Source: Suillus spraguei (lineage: Eukaryota; Basidiomycota; Agaricomycetes; Boletales; Suillaceae). From it: a stretch of 64,000 bases of DNA. Made by a program: the position numbers and the translations under genes. The stretch lies in contig JABCPU010000120.1 of assembly GCA_016800925.1 (NCBI GenBank), positions 1-64,000 of the forward strand. Reading direction: 5' to 3'. Positions 10,283 to 22,138 of this stretch are shown piece by piece. Under the pieces are notes generated by a model. That model did no database searches and was not told the DNA's origin. It saw only the letters and a list, made by a program, of their open reading frames with translations. Numbering within the stretch: position 1 is the first letter of the stretch; the number at the start of each line of letters is the position of its first letter.

Positions 10283-12099
10283 CGATGCAGTAAAACAGCA
10301 TAAGACATACAAAACCCGTTGTAAAGATACAATCTAGCCTGGGCTGTAGATAAACCACGGCCTGAGCTAGTATGCTAGTCTTGTGCTCCGTCTAGTCTGC
10401 TTCACTTGTAAGAACAAGAGCGTTCAACCCTAAAGGGGGATGCCTATTTAGTAAGGTCAAGTTCAAGTCTAACTTATTTGCGAAACAAGCATCCAAGTCA
10501 GCGGTAAGTTGCCGCGGTCAGCGATGATACCGCCAGAACTAGTGTCATGCGTTGCAGTGCTACCATCATCGAGATGAAGTTAGTACCAGTTGCGTCTAGC
10601 GAGCAATGTCAAGCGGTGGTCTCAGCGGTAGCGGTAAGGTTGCGAGCGGTGCAAAGAAACAGTAAAGAAGTCCGCAGTACTTTCAGCAGTAAAGTAGCGA
10701 AGCGTGAGAAGTTCAGTCAAAAGTAACAATCAAAAGTCCAGCGGTATGCCGGTGGTAGCGGAGAACGAGCATGATGTTTTAACGAGCAATAAGGGAACTT
10801 TAAAGACTAAGTCCACTACTGGGTTGATCCAGAGCTAGACAATAATCCTGACCTATAGTACGTGCAATGGTGTAAAATCAGGTCCTGTATCGTGTGGGGT
10901 ATGCGGTGCTTATATCCTAATTCGTATGTACTCGGAATACTCTAGGCAAGATCAGTAGCGCTGGAGTGTAGTAACTGCCGTAAGTATACATAGTGCGAGG
11001 CACTGTGGCACAAGGCAACATGTAATAACGCTTGCCATGGAATCAGTGATAACGAACAGAAAACAAACCATGCACCAAATGGAGCTATGTGGACGCGACA
11101 AGGACATGGAAGGACATTGGTTCGTGGTGTGGCAGTCAGAATGGTGTGCGGTAAGTGTGGGATGCTGCCGGTACTGCTAAAGGGGTAAGAAGGCCATGGA
11201 CTAGTGGTAACTCCTGTAGACGTGAGACGAGTGTCAAAATATGGGGTTTTAAGCCCAGCGCCAATATGTTCGTTACACTGAACCAAGATAGAACCGTTTG
11301 AGATAACCTACATAGAACCAAGAACTGTTTTCTGGTCCAGTTCAAACCATGGTTTGGACCAGACCGCAGCAGCACCAGCAAGATGTGAATTTGCATGTAT
11401 GATACTACCAGAGGGCTGGGGTGTGAGTGGGAATGTGGGTGCCATGGATGAGGCAGCAGGCTGAGGGCCCCAGCAGAAATGACACTGATAGGTGTGCAGA
11501 GAAGTGTGGAGATTGAGGAAGCAAGAGCTTATTAGGACCTGAACTATGACAAAAAGCCTGCCAATGCAAAGATCAGTATTTTTAGCAGGATGTATCAATA
11601 TGACTAGTACTACTATGTCACGTTCATCTAGACTACATATGTCCTACACACGTTCCACGCCACAGCATAAGGTTGCGCCACATCACCTACTAGTACTGTA
11701 TAGCTCCTTTACCATATTAACAGCCTGTGATCATAGTATATAACCTTATTGCATGTCTCCTGTATTTATGCAGGTAACACAGCACTCAGTGTTGATTCAC
11801 ACTCCCACTGAATCAGAGGTATGTTTGTCATTGCAGCCTTCATAGTTATAGACACTGACATTAGTAGTGGTACACTCTAACTAGGCTCTCCATTCTAGGT
11901 ACTTACATAAAGGCTGTCAAACCATTGATTCACTCCCACTGAGATAGTCACTCTGCTCTCTTAGCATCTCCACATGTAGTACTAGATGCAGCAGTTTGCA
12001 GGGTCACCAACACCAAGGCTGATTGTTATTCCAGGTATTTGGTAATATCAAGTTTTCAGCAGCACATAGGCTATATAATTGCAGACTTCTGGCTCAAAA
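10283..12099. other. Gene-poor region right of the chromovirus
   Basis: I recognise no protein or RNA gene. Part of it (10500-10760) is rich in GCGGTA-type words. At 11786-11950 two similar blocks (GTTGATTCACACTCCCACTGA and CATTGATTCACTCCCACTGA) stand about 140 bp apart. It may contain old transposon debris. Confidence 0.4.
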
Positions 12100-13124
12100 A
12101 TGAGCAAACAATCAGACCATGCTGTCTCAAGCTATGGTCAGCAGTCGTCACATTGTCAAGCATATCATGACATTGCTTTTGTTCATGAAGTCCAACATGT
12201 TGACAGTTATGATCCCTATCATAAGAAGTCTCCCTACATGTTGCTTGTACATTCATTGACATGGCTTGTTTATTAGACCTTGTTCACCTTCGCAGCTGCC
12301 CACCATCCCAACATAACTCACATTCTGGATGTCATCACATGGATTTGGCTGCACCTCCTGAAACATGATATATGTAACCAGATGCAGGATCCAGAAGAGG
12401 ACAGGAAAAACAAGCCTGATCGCCCTCTCCCTGCTGGTCATATAACTGTACAAAATGCAGCAGATGTGCACTGGCTATTAGTACCAGTCTGCCTCATATT
12501 TTCTGCAATGTATGGGAGCAAGGCACTCACCTGTAGCACTTGTGTAGAAGCCCTCAATATCTGGTACAATGAGTTTGATGGCGATAAGATCACGTTTTCA
12601 AAGAACATATTGACAGCTATCATATATGTAACCTTTGAACTAGGCACAACGGTCACGATTGGTACGTGGGCTATGCCAGAGATTATTAGCAAGTTTTGTT
12701 GTTGACTTAAATTTATATTCCAATAAACAGATCCAAGAATTGATAAAATTGGGGCATGTGCACTTGCCTTCAACCTTGTAATGTTTGCAACGACACTTCA
12801 CACACAAAATTTCAAAGATGAAGAGGGAGACCAATTGACAGAAAGACACACTCTTGTCACTCTGTTTCCTACCTTTGCATGCATGTCCATGTTGTTTGGC
12901 ATCCCCCTTTGGTCATTCGGCCTCAGCAGATTTTGGAAGGTGGATCTTGTCTGTTCTGTTGCATTTATAGCATATGGAACAATTGTCAGGGCGAGATTCA
13001 TGGTTTATAGGACTCCAAGTGCCCACAAACAGTGTCAGTGATCTTGAGTTGGAAAATTGTACTTACTGACTCATCGCTGTAGCTCTGGTTTACTCTTGTG
13101 CACCTACTCCCCGGCTATTGGTGA
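12100..13124 (+). CDS. UbiA-family prenyltransferase-like gene, possibly disrupted at its 5' side
   Basis: UbiA enzymes are multi-pass membrane proteins that join a polyprenyl chain to an acceptor or cyclise it, using two Asp-rich motifs to hold Mg-diphosphate. Here the first motif is NQMQDPEED (N-x3-D-x3-D, about 12377-12403), followed by the conserved NKPDRPLPAG. The second is DEEGD near 12820. The intron 12662-12730 (GT-AG, 69 bp) joins TVTIG to DPRIDKIG in frame and so supports a real gene. Several hydrophobic helices flank both motifs. The 3' part ends with a short exon that may read LWFTLVHLLPGYW to TGA 13122-13124, but its splice junction is not in phase by my reading. An in-frame TAG at 12274 and an atypical N-terminus (ATG 12100) suggest a missing exon, an unseen intron or decay. 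Confidence 0.6.
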
Positions 13125-13227
13125 TTTTTCTATGGCAGTTGAAATTGAAAGCCTAGTGCAAGTTGACATGGCTAGCAATATACAGTACACTTTTTCATAA
13201 TGCATACATTAGTAATGTATAAATCTC

Positions 13228-13336
13228 ATCTTGTATTGAGTTTTGGCAGCTCCCATTGTGGTATGCTGGCAGATGCCTGAAAAATTGTATAATGTATAAT
13301 GTATAGCCTTTGGAGGTCCAATATACACTATGAGAT
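13228..13336. repeat. Palindromic MITE-like repeat, left copy
   Basis: It starts ATCTCATCTTGTAT, contains GGCAGCTCCC, and ends ATACACTATGAGAT, so the ends are imperfect inverted repeats. A shorter relative lies at 13859-13912, on the other side of the transposase relic. Confidence 0.5.
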
Positions 13337-13400
13337 ATGGTTTGTACCGAGTAGGACTACTGTGGAGTTGCTGGAAACTGATGCATAACAATGTAGTAAG

Positions 13401-13805
13401 ATGGAAAATTTTATAGTCAATCTAGTCCCAATGGTGCGCAGCCCTAAGAAACGCCAGTCACGTCCAAAACCTGCCCCATACAAGCAGAAACCAAAGACAC
13501 CTCACCAGAAAGATGGTCCTGCAACATCTACAAAGTGTTCCGATACTAGCGGGTGCAAGAATCTTACCTTGAATGACTGGCTGATGATGTTTGCATACAT
13601 CAATGAACACCCAGACTTACCCCAGGATTGTATTGTTCAGCATTTCAAGACACGAAAAGAGGGGGTGCTTGAATTCACCCAGGCAACCAATTGCAGAATG
13701 CAAAGCAGGCTACATTGGACCAATTATGGAATACTAAGTAACATACCATTGATGTACTCGCTGAATGTATTGATTTCTGGACTATGCGCAAGTAGCACGC
13801 ATTGA
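13401..13805 (+). pseudogene. N-terminal fragment of a pogo/CENP-B-like transposase
   Basis: After a basic, proline-rich start (KKRQSRPKPAPYKQKPK) the frame reads LTLNDWLMMFAYINEHPDLP and IVQHFKTRKEGVLEFTQAT. I recall this as the helix-turn-helix region of basidiomycete pogo/CENP-B-type DNA-binding transposases. The similarity stops near 13690. The frame then runs on without recognisable DDE motifs; in another frame at 13752-13846 a patch reads LAECIDFWTMRK. No catalytic domain is present, so this is a truncated relic or a domesticated DNA-binding fragment. It sits between two related palindromic repeats. Confidence 0.6.
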
Positions 13806-13858
13806 CACCCCCAATCTTGGTTGACCCCTCTGCCGTGGGAATTATTTGGTAGTGTATA

Positions 13859-13912
13859 TCTCTCATATTGTATAGCGAAAAGGCAGCTCCCGTCGCTATA
13901 CATTATGAGAAA
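13859..13912. repeat. Palindromic MITE-like repeat, right copy
   Basis: TCTCATATTGTATAGCGA pairs with TCGCTATACATTATGAGA with one mismatch, around a loop containing GGCAGCTCCC. The same loop word and arms occur at 13228-13336. Confidence 0.55.
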
Positions 13913-14362
13913 GTGTACTGTATTACGAAAGAGATACCCATGAGTCATGATAGTATGCTGCGATTTTTTAAATCAAATTTCGAGGTCTTTTGGAGAGCAG
14001 CGACAAGAAGAGGTTTTTTGCTATGTATGTCTTTTATACAGTTGTCCAGTCCGTCGTCTAGACTTTTCTTGGTGAATATCAAATTTACTAATAAGTCACG
14101 TGAACGCATTACCCTGACGCGTCTGGACTCTGCCGGCACATTGAATTGAGAAATTTCAGACGAGTTGACCGCCGCAACTGTTACCTACTCCTACTTTGAC
14201 TGGGTCCCCATTAACAACAGGCCAGGCCTCGACAATTGCCACCTCCAATTGCCACTCGAGCACGTCAAGCATGGGTGAGCTTACTGCTTTATCTACGGGA
14301 CTCTCCCCTCACACTACGCAGCGCCCACAGGCTCTCACAGCTCAGGCTCCCAGAGACGAACG

Positions 14363-15240
14363 GTGTCAGACCATGGCTTACATCACCAGCATTACGAGAC
14401 AAGCCGTCGTCAGCATCATCATCACCAAACTGTTCGCAATGACACTGACACTACTATAAGCTGTGGGCCGCAGTATCACAAGGGAAAGAAACACTCAGCT
14501 CGCCCGAAAGATGAGGAACACGGGAATAGTCAAGAGCAAAGTTCCAATAGTGTCTATATGCAACAGGGTACACTAGGAGGTCTCGACAAGTCCTCAGACA
14601 TATCTAAGTTATCCTACAGTTCCTGGTTTTCTCAAAGTCCTTACGGAGGGCACTCCCGTAAACCCACTCCCTCAGCAACAGCCGGTGGTACTCTCCAGCG
14701 CTCCCGGCTCAGATGTGGCAAATCAGGGAACGCCAATTAGTCTCGCTAAGCTGCACCCATCTCTTCCTGACCGTCCAAGAGTCTTTGTGGAATCACATCC
14801 CCGAATCAACACTGTAGCATTATCGCTACGCGAGAAGCCACGATCAACCTCTAATAGCAGTGCAACATCCCGACTCACACGTGATCTTTGGGATACCCAA
14901 CGGGAAATAACCGCCTTACAAGCGCGCGAAACCGACCTGGTAGCTTCACTACGTTGCCTGGGTGTTCCTTGCTACATCTACAAGCCTGGACCAGCACCAG
15001 AACTCTCAGGTGATTAGTTTCGAGTTACATTCGGCATTCGTTTAATATGATAATGCAGAGCTTGAAGTTCGTCTCGCTGAAGTAGAGAACGAACTGCGAC
15101 TAGAAAGATATAAGCGCCTTCGAGCTGAGCGAGATCTCAATGAGATTGAGACAGAGAAAAGGGTTCCGTTTGTTGTTCCAGCTCTGTTTCGAGCGTTCCT
15201 TATGGTTTGCGAGATGGATGGAATTCGAAGGTTTGTGTGA
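14363..15240 (+). CDS. Hypothetical protein with C-terminal coiled coil, spliced
   Basis: I do not recognise the family. The C-terminal exons are well supported. One open frame reads from about 14575 (STSPQTYLSYPTVPG...) to 15009. A 49-bp GT-AG intron (15010-15058) then joins in phase to a charged helix, LEVRLAEVENELRLERYKRL, ending at TGA 15238-15240. The last 70 residues before the intron (DLWDTQREITALQARETDLV) also favour a coiled coil. The middle is Pro/Gln/Ser-rich. The 5' exons are unclear: the region 14190-14570 has two overlapping open frames rich in Ser, His and Gln, and I could not choose a start. The left boundary given is provisional. Confidence 0.5.
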
Positions 15241-15300
15241 GCCATGCAGTGCTTACTCAAGCCAACGGTATGTAATTCTGGAGGCTTAGAGTAACACAGG

Positions 15301-18277
15301 ACTAAAGTGGGGTATCATCATGTTGCAACACATCCGATGATATCGATAAACAATATCGAGAGCTAGACTCGTGTATCCACAATTAAGACATCTACTCCTT
15401 GCCCTTTTCCTGTCTTCTCTGACGCCAATTCATCACCTGGCCCTTTGTCGGCTGATACTAGATTTGATACAGGTCCATTGAACCAGTGTACTCCTCCGTA
15501 TTTCGGACAGTAATACCAGAGAATAGCGAGGGACATGTAACCACCTAGGACGACAGCCGTATAATTCATCTCTGGCGCAGTAGTTTGTGGAGTCGTGGGA
15601 AAGAAGAAAACGACAATCATGAAGACCATCCATGACACAGCGGTTGCCGCCACGGGAAAGCTCTGCGAGAGATATTAGTATAAGATCACATTAATTACTT
15701 TCTGACCCACAAATTTCCCGAGATTGAACGGACCGGACCTGAAATTATTCTTGAAAGCGAAACGAGTTACGATCGGTGTGATGTAAGATACATATGACGA
15801 GGTGACTGCGAGAGTAAACATCGCGTCAATAGCTTGTGTACTCGCGAATGCCAGAAGACCGATCGCAAGAGTGAGCGAAGCATCGAGCCAAACAGTAATG
15901 ACTGGCGTTCTTGTGTAGCTATTGATTCGGTAAAGATATCGCGAGAACGGCAAACCGCCATCGCGAGCAAACGCGAACGACTGGCGGGAACCAACAAGGA
16001 GACAGCTCGATCCCATCATATACCTATTCATCTTTTAGAGGAGTACGGAAAGACTGATGTGGGAAGAACACACTGTGCCACAATGACCAGAGACCAGAGG
16101 GCTAACGCTCCTTTTTGCCCAAAAGAGTTGTAAAATATCTGCGCCATGGGTTGACCAGTCCGACTCATCAAGATGCTCTCTATGTCGCTGCCCATGCAAA
16201 ATGCAAGGGAAACATTAATGCCTGGCAGCCGTTAAATTCGTAACAATGTACTTGACGTTGTGACACGTACCCCAGCCAAGGGTTGCAGATACTACAATAG
16301 AGCCGATCTGGTTGCATTAGTCTTGTAGCTACAGTGTTTCCGGTGCTACTCACAATAGCCCATGGTATAGCAGTAGCGGCGTTAGACGCCTCCTCACTCA
16401 TATGTACGCTTGAATCATAACCACCTGTCGGATTGTCAAATAAAATGCGAGCAGCAAGGGATAGGCCAAACCTATCGTCCAGAGAGGTGCCAGTAGACTC
16501 AATATGAACGCAAATCCAGATGGCCAGCCATTGACTGACAACAACTATGAGATGGAGACGGCAATAGTAAATGTTACATACAGTTGGTAAAGTCCCCAAG
16601 TGCGTAGCTGGCGCTGTTCTTAAATTCTGATGGCGTTGCGATTGGAAGGGCGATGATGACTACGAAGGAGAGGCTGCATTAGGCAGTGAGCTTGAAGAAA
16701 CTGGCATAAAACGGAAATACAACACCTACCACACATTCAGGAGGATGTATAGTCTTTGAAGTCTTGCTAAGATTTGCGTCCCAAGGCTCACGAGGAAGGC
16801 ATGGGATATCACCAACGCCGCAAATATACCACTACGACGGGTTAAGGAAAGTGACATATCAACGAGACACGAAAAAACTCACTAGACCTGCCCATTGGTT
16901 GTCACGTATACTTCATTAGATGCAATGCTAACTGCCGCTGTGATTTGGAGCGCGCATGTCCAATCCACTGCGGCTAGTTTTGTAACTCAGTAAGCAATCT
17001 TTTCATGGTACACTGAGTTCTTCACCAAGTCCTGCGATGGGCGCGATCGTATTAGCATCTGCATGGTGATATGTCAGTGATGCAAGTTTATAAAAAGGAG
17101 AAATCGTGCTCACACCCAACTATCCAGGAGAGAAGATTACGGCAACGAGGGGAGGCAAGTGAATAGGTCCAATAATACAGCTAAATACTTGTGAGAGGTC
17201 GGGTCTGCATTGACGACAGGATGAAGGACGTACTCCACCCGAGGTTGGTGCCGCAGACGCAAGTTCCGACATTGCCAAACCAATGCACATGATAAAGGGG
17301 CAGGCAACCAGCCACTGTACAACGGAATGAGTACAGTGTACTCTTGACATGTGAGACCTTACACCCCAAACCATCGCAACGGGACCACCGTTGGGCATGG
17401 AATTGAAGAGCACCGACCTGAACAACAACGTATCAGCGAACAATTTGTCTCGGTAGAATGACGCAACATACGCAATGGATGGAAGGAGCCCTATTATACT
17501 GAATGCAACACCAAAGACCTGTTCAAGGACATTGTCAAGCATGCTAAAGGCTTTGATGAGGACCCACCTCTAACGGAGTAAACTCCCTCTGAAACTCCTG
17601 CTTGTATCCTAACCTGGCAAGAATTGTCTCATCCCTGGTGAGTTCTGAGTGTGAATCCGAACTTGGGGAAGCCATTATTCTTGGTGTTATGAATGAGGTG
17701 CCAGCTCAAACTAGGAACAGGAAAGGGACTGGGTAATAGTCAGGAAAATGTACATATAACCATAAATAAGAGAGCTCACCTTAGTCTCGGATTATGAGGG
17801 GAATAATTCGAGGGAAGAGGAATTAATATGCTGCTTGAGACGGAGAACGAAAGGTAGATGTGTATGAGGCGTAGGCGGCGTTACGAGAGTCATCTTAATA
17901 ATTATAAGGCCGACTCGGGAAGCTCAAGTGACTAATTGCAACCATCAGGCTGAATTTACACAATGCATCTGACCTTATGTTGCGCCAGTAAGATAAGTGC
18001 AGATACGAAGCCCATGATCAAGTTAACGCGGACAATTCCTGATGTAAAGGTAAGAACTAGACCTTACAATTATCTGTCGGGACTGGTGCCATTTTGAGGC
18101 CCAGCGAATGTACAAATCAGAGAGGAGGCGTGCGTGCAAAGATACATTCTGAATGCAATGTTCAGCCAACACAGAAGGGAGATTAAAGCTGCTTGACCTG
18201 CGATCATAGCGGAACGAAGAAGAACGCGCTGTCATTCACGTGACCTAGTGATGCGAACACGCGGATACATATCTCTT
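15301..18277. repeat. Segmental duplication, copy A
   Basis: About 2977 bp nearly identical and in the same orientation to 32637-35628. It starts at ACTAAAGTGGGGTAT and ends near GCGGATACATA(T/C)CTCTT. It carries a whole permease gene and its upstream region. The flanks on both sides are unrelated, so the duplication has sharp edges. I see no terminal repeats or target duplication that would make it a transposon. Confidence 0.93.
15363..17675 (-). CDS. Amino-acid/GABA-type permease (APC superfamily), copy A
   Basis: APC permeases import amino acids, GABA, choline or polyamines through a 12-helix membrane bundle. The gene starts at ATG 17675 (MASPSSDSHSELTRDETILA) and runs through LGYKQEFQREFTPLE into VFGVAFSIIGLLPSIA and PNGGPVAMVWG. 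It continues with IMCIGLAMSELASAAPTSGG, the hallmark helix 1-2 region. Later exons read HMSEEASNAATAIPWAI (about 16360-16410) and DGGLPFSRYLYRINSYTRTP, then two C-terminal helix exons, ending at TAG 15363-15365. Many short introns (about 50-60 bp) interrupt it, and I did not fix every junction. The length fits the usual 500-550 residues. The second copy at 32699-35010 keeps the same frames. Substrate cannot be told from sequence. Confidence 0.85.
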
Positions 18278-18524
18278 TGTTGGAATCTGAACGATCCGAG
18301 AGAGAAGAGGCCGAACGATCCGATGGAGTAGGCTAAGCGTTGGGCTCTGGGACTCTCGGTGTGATGATGAGTGCTATGTAGTGACTTGTGTGCTATGTCC
18401 TCGTTCCGGCTGACTAAGCCTTCGGAATCGTCCGTGGGAAGCTTCTCCACCCTATCTCTGAACCCCCTACTCCATGCACCCCTCTAAAAACAACCGGCGC
18501 TGCCCTCGACGCCACTTCCTATTT

Positions 18525-20640
18525 TTAGTTTGTGTCTTCTTCTTCCTTATCTTCTGCTGTATCTTCGTCTCCGTCTTCATCATCGTTTTCGTTCGTCTTT
18601 TCTGTGTCTTCCTCAGCTGTTGTCTCTTTGTCGTTTATATTCCTTCCTTCCTCTTCATCCTCTTGTCCTGCTATCTCTATGTTCAGCCGTCTCTCATATG
18701 CTTCTTGGTCCTTTGCAAGCCTGGTTCCTGTTTGTGGTGTGAATGTGTGTAAACATCTTGCACTGAAATCTCCTTGTAGTGGTCTGCCTTCCAGAGTTTT
18801 GAGCACATACAAGTTCAGGTTTCTTGATTGTATTCATTGTGGTATGGACCATTTTGGAATTAGTCTTCGTTCTGTCTTGAATGTGTAATCTAGATCATTG
18901 CGGTAAACTTGAACTAATTGGCCAATTTTGAAAATAACTTCCCCAGGCATCTTTTGTAAGAGTGTTTTATCAAAAGCAACTTTTCTTTTGATTGCATTTC
19001 TGACTACCTCCTTGTAGCTGTCTAGACATTGCTGTTTGACATATGCGATCTGCATTGATGCGTTCTGGAGCACTGAGGTGCTTTCTTTCATCAGCATGGG
19101 AGGGGTGTTTACGATTAGGCTGAGCAAGAGTTCTTTTGGTGAGAATTTGAGGTTTGGGAGGAGGTGGTGGTTGAGTGCATGAGTAGCTTCGTCTAGGTGA
19201 TCTGGCCAGGATGATGGGAGTGCATTTTCTGTTGTTTCTTGGCTATCATCTTCTCCTAGTGCTGGTGCACATAAATGTTTTAGGACATGAAGCAGCAGCT
19301 TGTTTGTTCCTTCAACTAATCTATTTACCCAAGGTGAATATGCTGTGACAGTGTGTAGTTTACTTGCTCTTGAAATGCAGAAGTCTCTCACCATGTCATT
19401 ATTGAAGTACTTTCCTCCATCGGCCATGAATGTCTCTGGTGCTGTAAATGCATTGAACATTTGTGATAAGCTGTCAATTGTGGTCTTTGCACTTCCAGCG
19501 GTCCTGTATTTGAACACCCAAATGTGTTGCGAGAAGGTATCCAGGTAGACTCCTAGTGTACCGTATCCCCCTTTTCCTTTGGGAAGGGATAGATAGTCTC
19601 CTACTAGGAGTTCAAATGGGTGGTGCCTGGTGATTGGTTCTAGCAGTGAGTGTATATGTGTAGGACCAAAGTTTTTGCACTTAGCACAATCTTTGATGGC
19701 ATCTAGGATCAATGCATTGAGCTTTGGACTACATATTTGGTCTAGGAGTTTCATCTTGATCACATCCTGACCCCAGTGTCCGCCTTCCATGTGGGCTTTT
19801 TTGGCTAGCTCTTTAGCTTCCTCTTTCATGACACATTCAACTTTCAACCTGGCTCAGGATGTGTTGCTTCCTCTTAGCCTCCATAGTTTGCTGTCTTCAA
19901 TAAGATACTCTGAGGCACAATGTTTTGTTCATCTTCTTTTGCACAAGTCCTTGCTGTTGTCCAGGTTACCTATTGTTTCTTACCACCTCTCAGAACACTG
20001 GTTTGTTCATGAAATGAGACCTCAGTGTTTCTATTGCAGGATTTACTTCCAAAATCTGTAAGATGTTGTTAGTTAGTCCAGTTGGTGCTTCCCAGTCCTT
20101 GTTGACCATCCACTCGCTCCCATCTCCAGGTTCTCATGGTTGTCCTTCCCATTTGTGACTTAGTCCATCTGCTACAATGTCAAGCTTTCCTGGGACATGT
20201 TGAACATCTACAATGTTATGTGATAGGATGCCTTCTCTCCATCATGCATGTGCTGTTGTCAGACTGGGGTTGAGCAGTGTATCTTTTAATGCATTACAGT
20301 CAGTTTCTATTTTGACTGGAAATCCCCAAATGATGTTTGAGAACTTATCAAGTGCAAACTTCAGCACAGCAAACTCTAGAAGGTATGATTTGTAGCATTG
20401 TTCCACTGTTGATGTGTGTTTTGAGGCAAATCTGATCGGGTGTAGCTTCTCAACCCATTGTCCTTCTGTGGTTTGGATTCTGACCTTCTGAGATAGTACC
20501 ACTGCAAACCATTCAGTACATCCATCTGTTGTTAAGACAAATGGTGACCCATTGTATCACGGTCCTTGTACTACTGGTCTGGAAGTAACTGCTGCCTTGA
20601 GGTATAAGAAGGCGCATGTGTGTTCCACTTTCCAGTGGGG
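18525..20640 (-). pseudogene. pol: Older Ty3/gypsy pol fragment (RNase H and integrase)
   Basis: On the minus strand the order is RNase H (FVLTTDG near 20540, then HPIRFASKHTS), an integrase zinc domain (H..H and CAKCKNFG, about 19690-19800), and the integrase core. The core has Asp in ELLVGDYLSLP, Asp in FMADGGKYF and Glu in RLVEGTNKLL. It ends with a C-terminal region, FKIGQLVQVYRNDLDYTFK, then YVLKTLEGRPLQGDFSAR at 18740-18812. Frames are broken between 19850 and 20240. It is a different lineage from the chromovirus: it has no chromodomain and a different motif style. Its 5' side is cut at 20651, where the LTR of chromovirus copy 2 begins, so it is probably the older target of that insertion. 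Confidence 0.85.
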
Positions 20641-20651
20641 TGCAAGCCTAT

Positions 20652-21126
20652 TGTTACGAACTGGGGTGGCATCACCAGCGACAGTGAAAAGACACAGACG
20701 GTCTGCTGGGAAGTTCTACAATGTCCAGAAGAGGACAAGGTGAAAGTACAAGGAACGCGTTCCGAGTACGATCAAGGGTTCGGCCTCAAAGATGAGTCTA
20801 AGAGGTTCTGCGAGAATAGAGACTAAGACTAAGGAGTGCTTAGACTTAGAGACGATTCAAGACGACTTAGGTTGGAGACCTAAGCAAAGGAAGTTCCAGG
20901 TAAAACCCAGTAAGATTAAAGTAAAGATACAAGTGTAATACAACATGCTTAAATAGGTCAATATGTGCGCATGGACCAAGAGAGACGTGGGAACGTAAGT
21001 GCATATCCAAAGAAGGAAGGCAACTATAGTACAGATGCATTGAGCATATGAGTCAGAGTCACGTTATGTAATATGCAAGTAAAAGGGACAAAGAGAAAAT
21101 GAATAGGGGCACATACGACTGTAACA
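20652..21126 (-). repeat. 3' LTR of chromovirus copy 2
   Basis: The 475-bp LTR, in reverse complement, starts TGTTACGAACTGGGG and ends GACTGTAACA on the plus strand. Directly beyond it is TTACCCC, the complement of the polypurine tract. The self-primer 11-mer is conserved at 20912-20922. Confidence 0.95.
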
Positions 21127-21172
21127 TTACCCCTGTTTTATATGTAAAGTCACCGACTTTACTCACTCTGGT

Positions 21173-22138
21173 TAGGTTAGTAAACAGGATCGTCACTATA
21201 CTCGTAGTCCTCATCAGTGAAGGACCCACTTCTCATATACGCGGCCTCTTCAGCACCGGCACGTCATTTAGAATCCCTTCTCTTCTTTGCTTGACTCTGT
21301 TCATCATCAAGCTGTTGTTCCCAAGAATGAAGTGCGTCGTAGAATCCATCATCTTTCCAAGTTAACGTAAGAGTCCCGACTTGTCGAGGACAATAAATGG
21401 ATAGATGAGTAGGCGACCAGTATCTGCAAACCCTGCACTGGTATTCTGCACAGTTCTTCTGTCGATGCCCAAGCAATCCACAGATGCAGCATTCCATGTT
21501 TTCATCTGGATTCGAGACTGACATATGTAATGGCGATGGTGAAATGATGGGCTTGGGACTAGTAGATCTGGCGCGCTTCTTCCCCTTATTCCGTTTCATA
21601 CGTTTTAAGGCAAGGGTGTTGTTGCATCTGAGCTGTGCTTGCTGGGCAGGGGTGAGAGCATATGCTGACATTGGGAGATCAGGGGTAGTTCCTCGTTCAG
21701 CAACCGCAAGGAGTTCATTAGAAGAAGAGGGGGAGGTTACGCTGAAGTCTTTTACTAAAACTGGCAAGATAGGATCCATCGGACCAAATGATGACGGAAT
21801 GGACATGGGGGGATGAATATGAAGGTCGCAAAGTCGGGGACCTAGTGCTACTAATTCAGCGGCAGGAACTCCTAGTAGTCTCACTGCTTCACATTGTTCT
21901 TCTGTGCAGGGCTCATATAGCCATGCAGGATTATCATGGGATATTATATTGAGGGGCGGTGAGGCTGGTTGTTCAATAGGGGATGGAGTTCATGGAGAGG
22001 CGAGGTCGGCTTGCGTTTGTTGCAGATCAGTGATGGCTTCTTCAACTAAGTTTCTGGCCGCTCTGGTTTCAGCAACTGATTGCTGGATGGTTTCGACAAC
22101 CATGTTAGTGAGCTGTCCGATCTCTTGGACAGCAGTAC
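21173..22138 (-). pseudogene. C-terminal half of ORF3 in chromovirus copy 2
   Basis: It matches the ORF3 protein of copy 1 from the coiled coil on (AVQEIGQLTN region near 22110). The segment FGPMDPILPVLVKDF and the two knuckles (CCICGLLGHRQKNC and CRVCRYWSPTHLSIYC near 21425-21500) are kept. A frameshift and a stop occur near the C-terminus (21180-21264). The conserved Cys and His of both knuckles in two diverged copies argue that ORF3 is a real protein of the element. Confidence 0.82.

Noticed and set aside
18474..18888. Plus-strand hydrophobic open frames that look like membrane proteins
   Set aside because: They are the antisense of an acidic Glu/Asp-rich C-terminal tail of the gypsy pol fragment on the minus strand.
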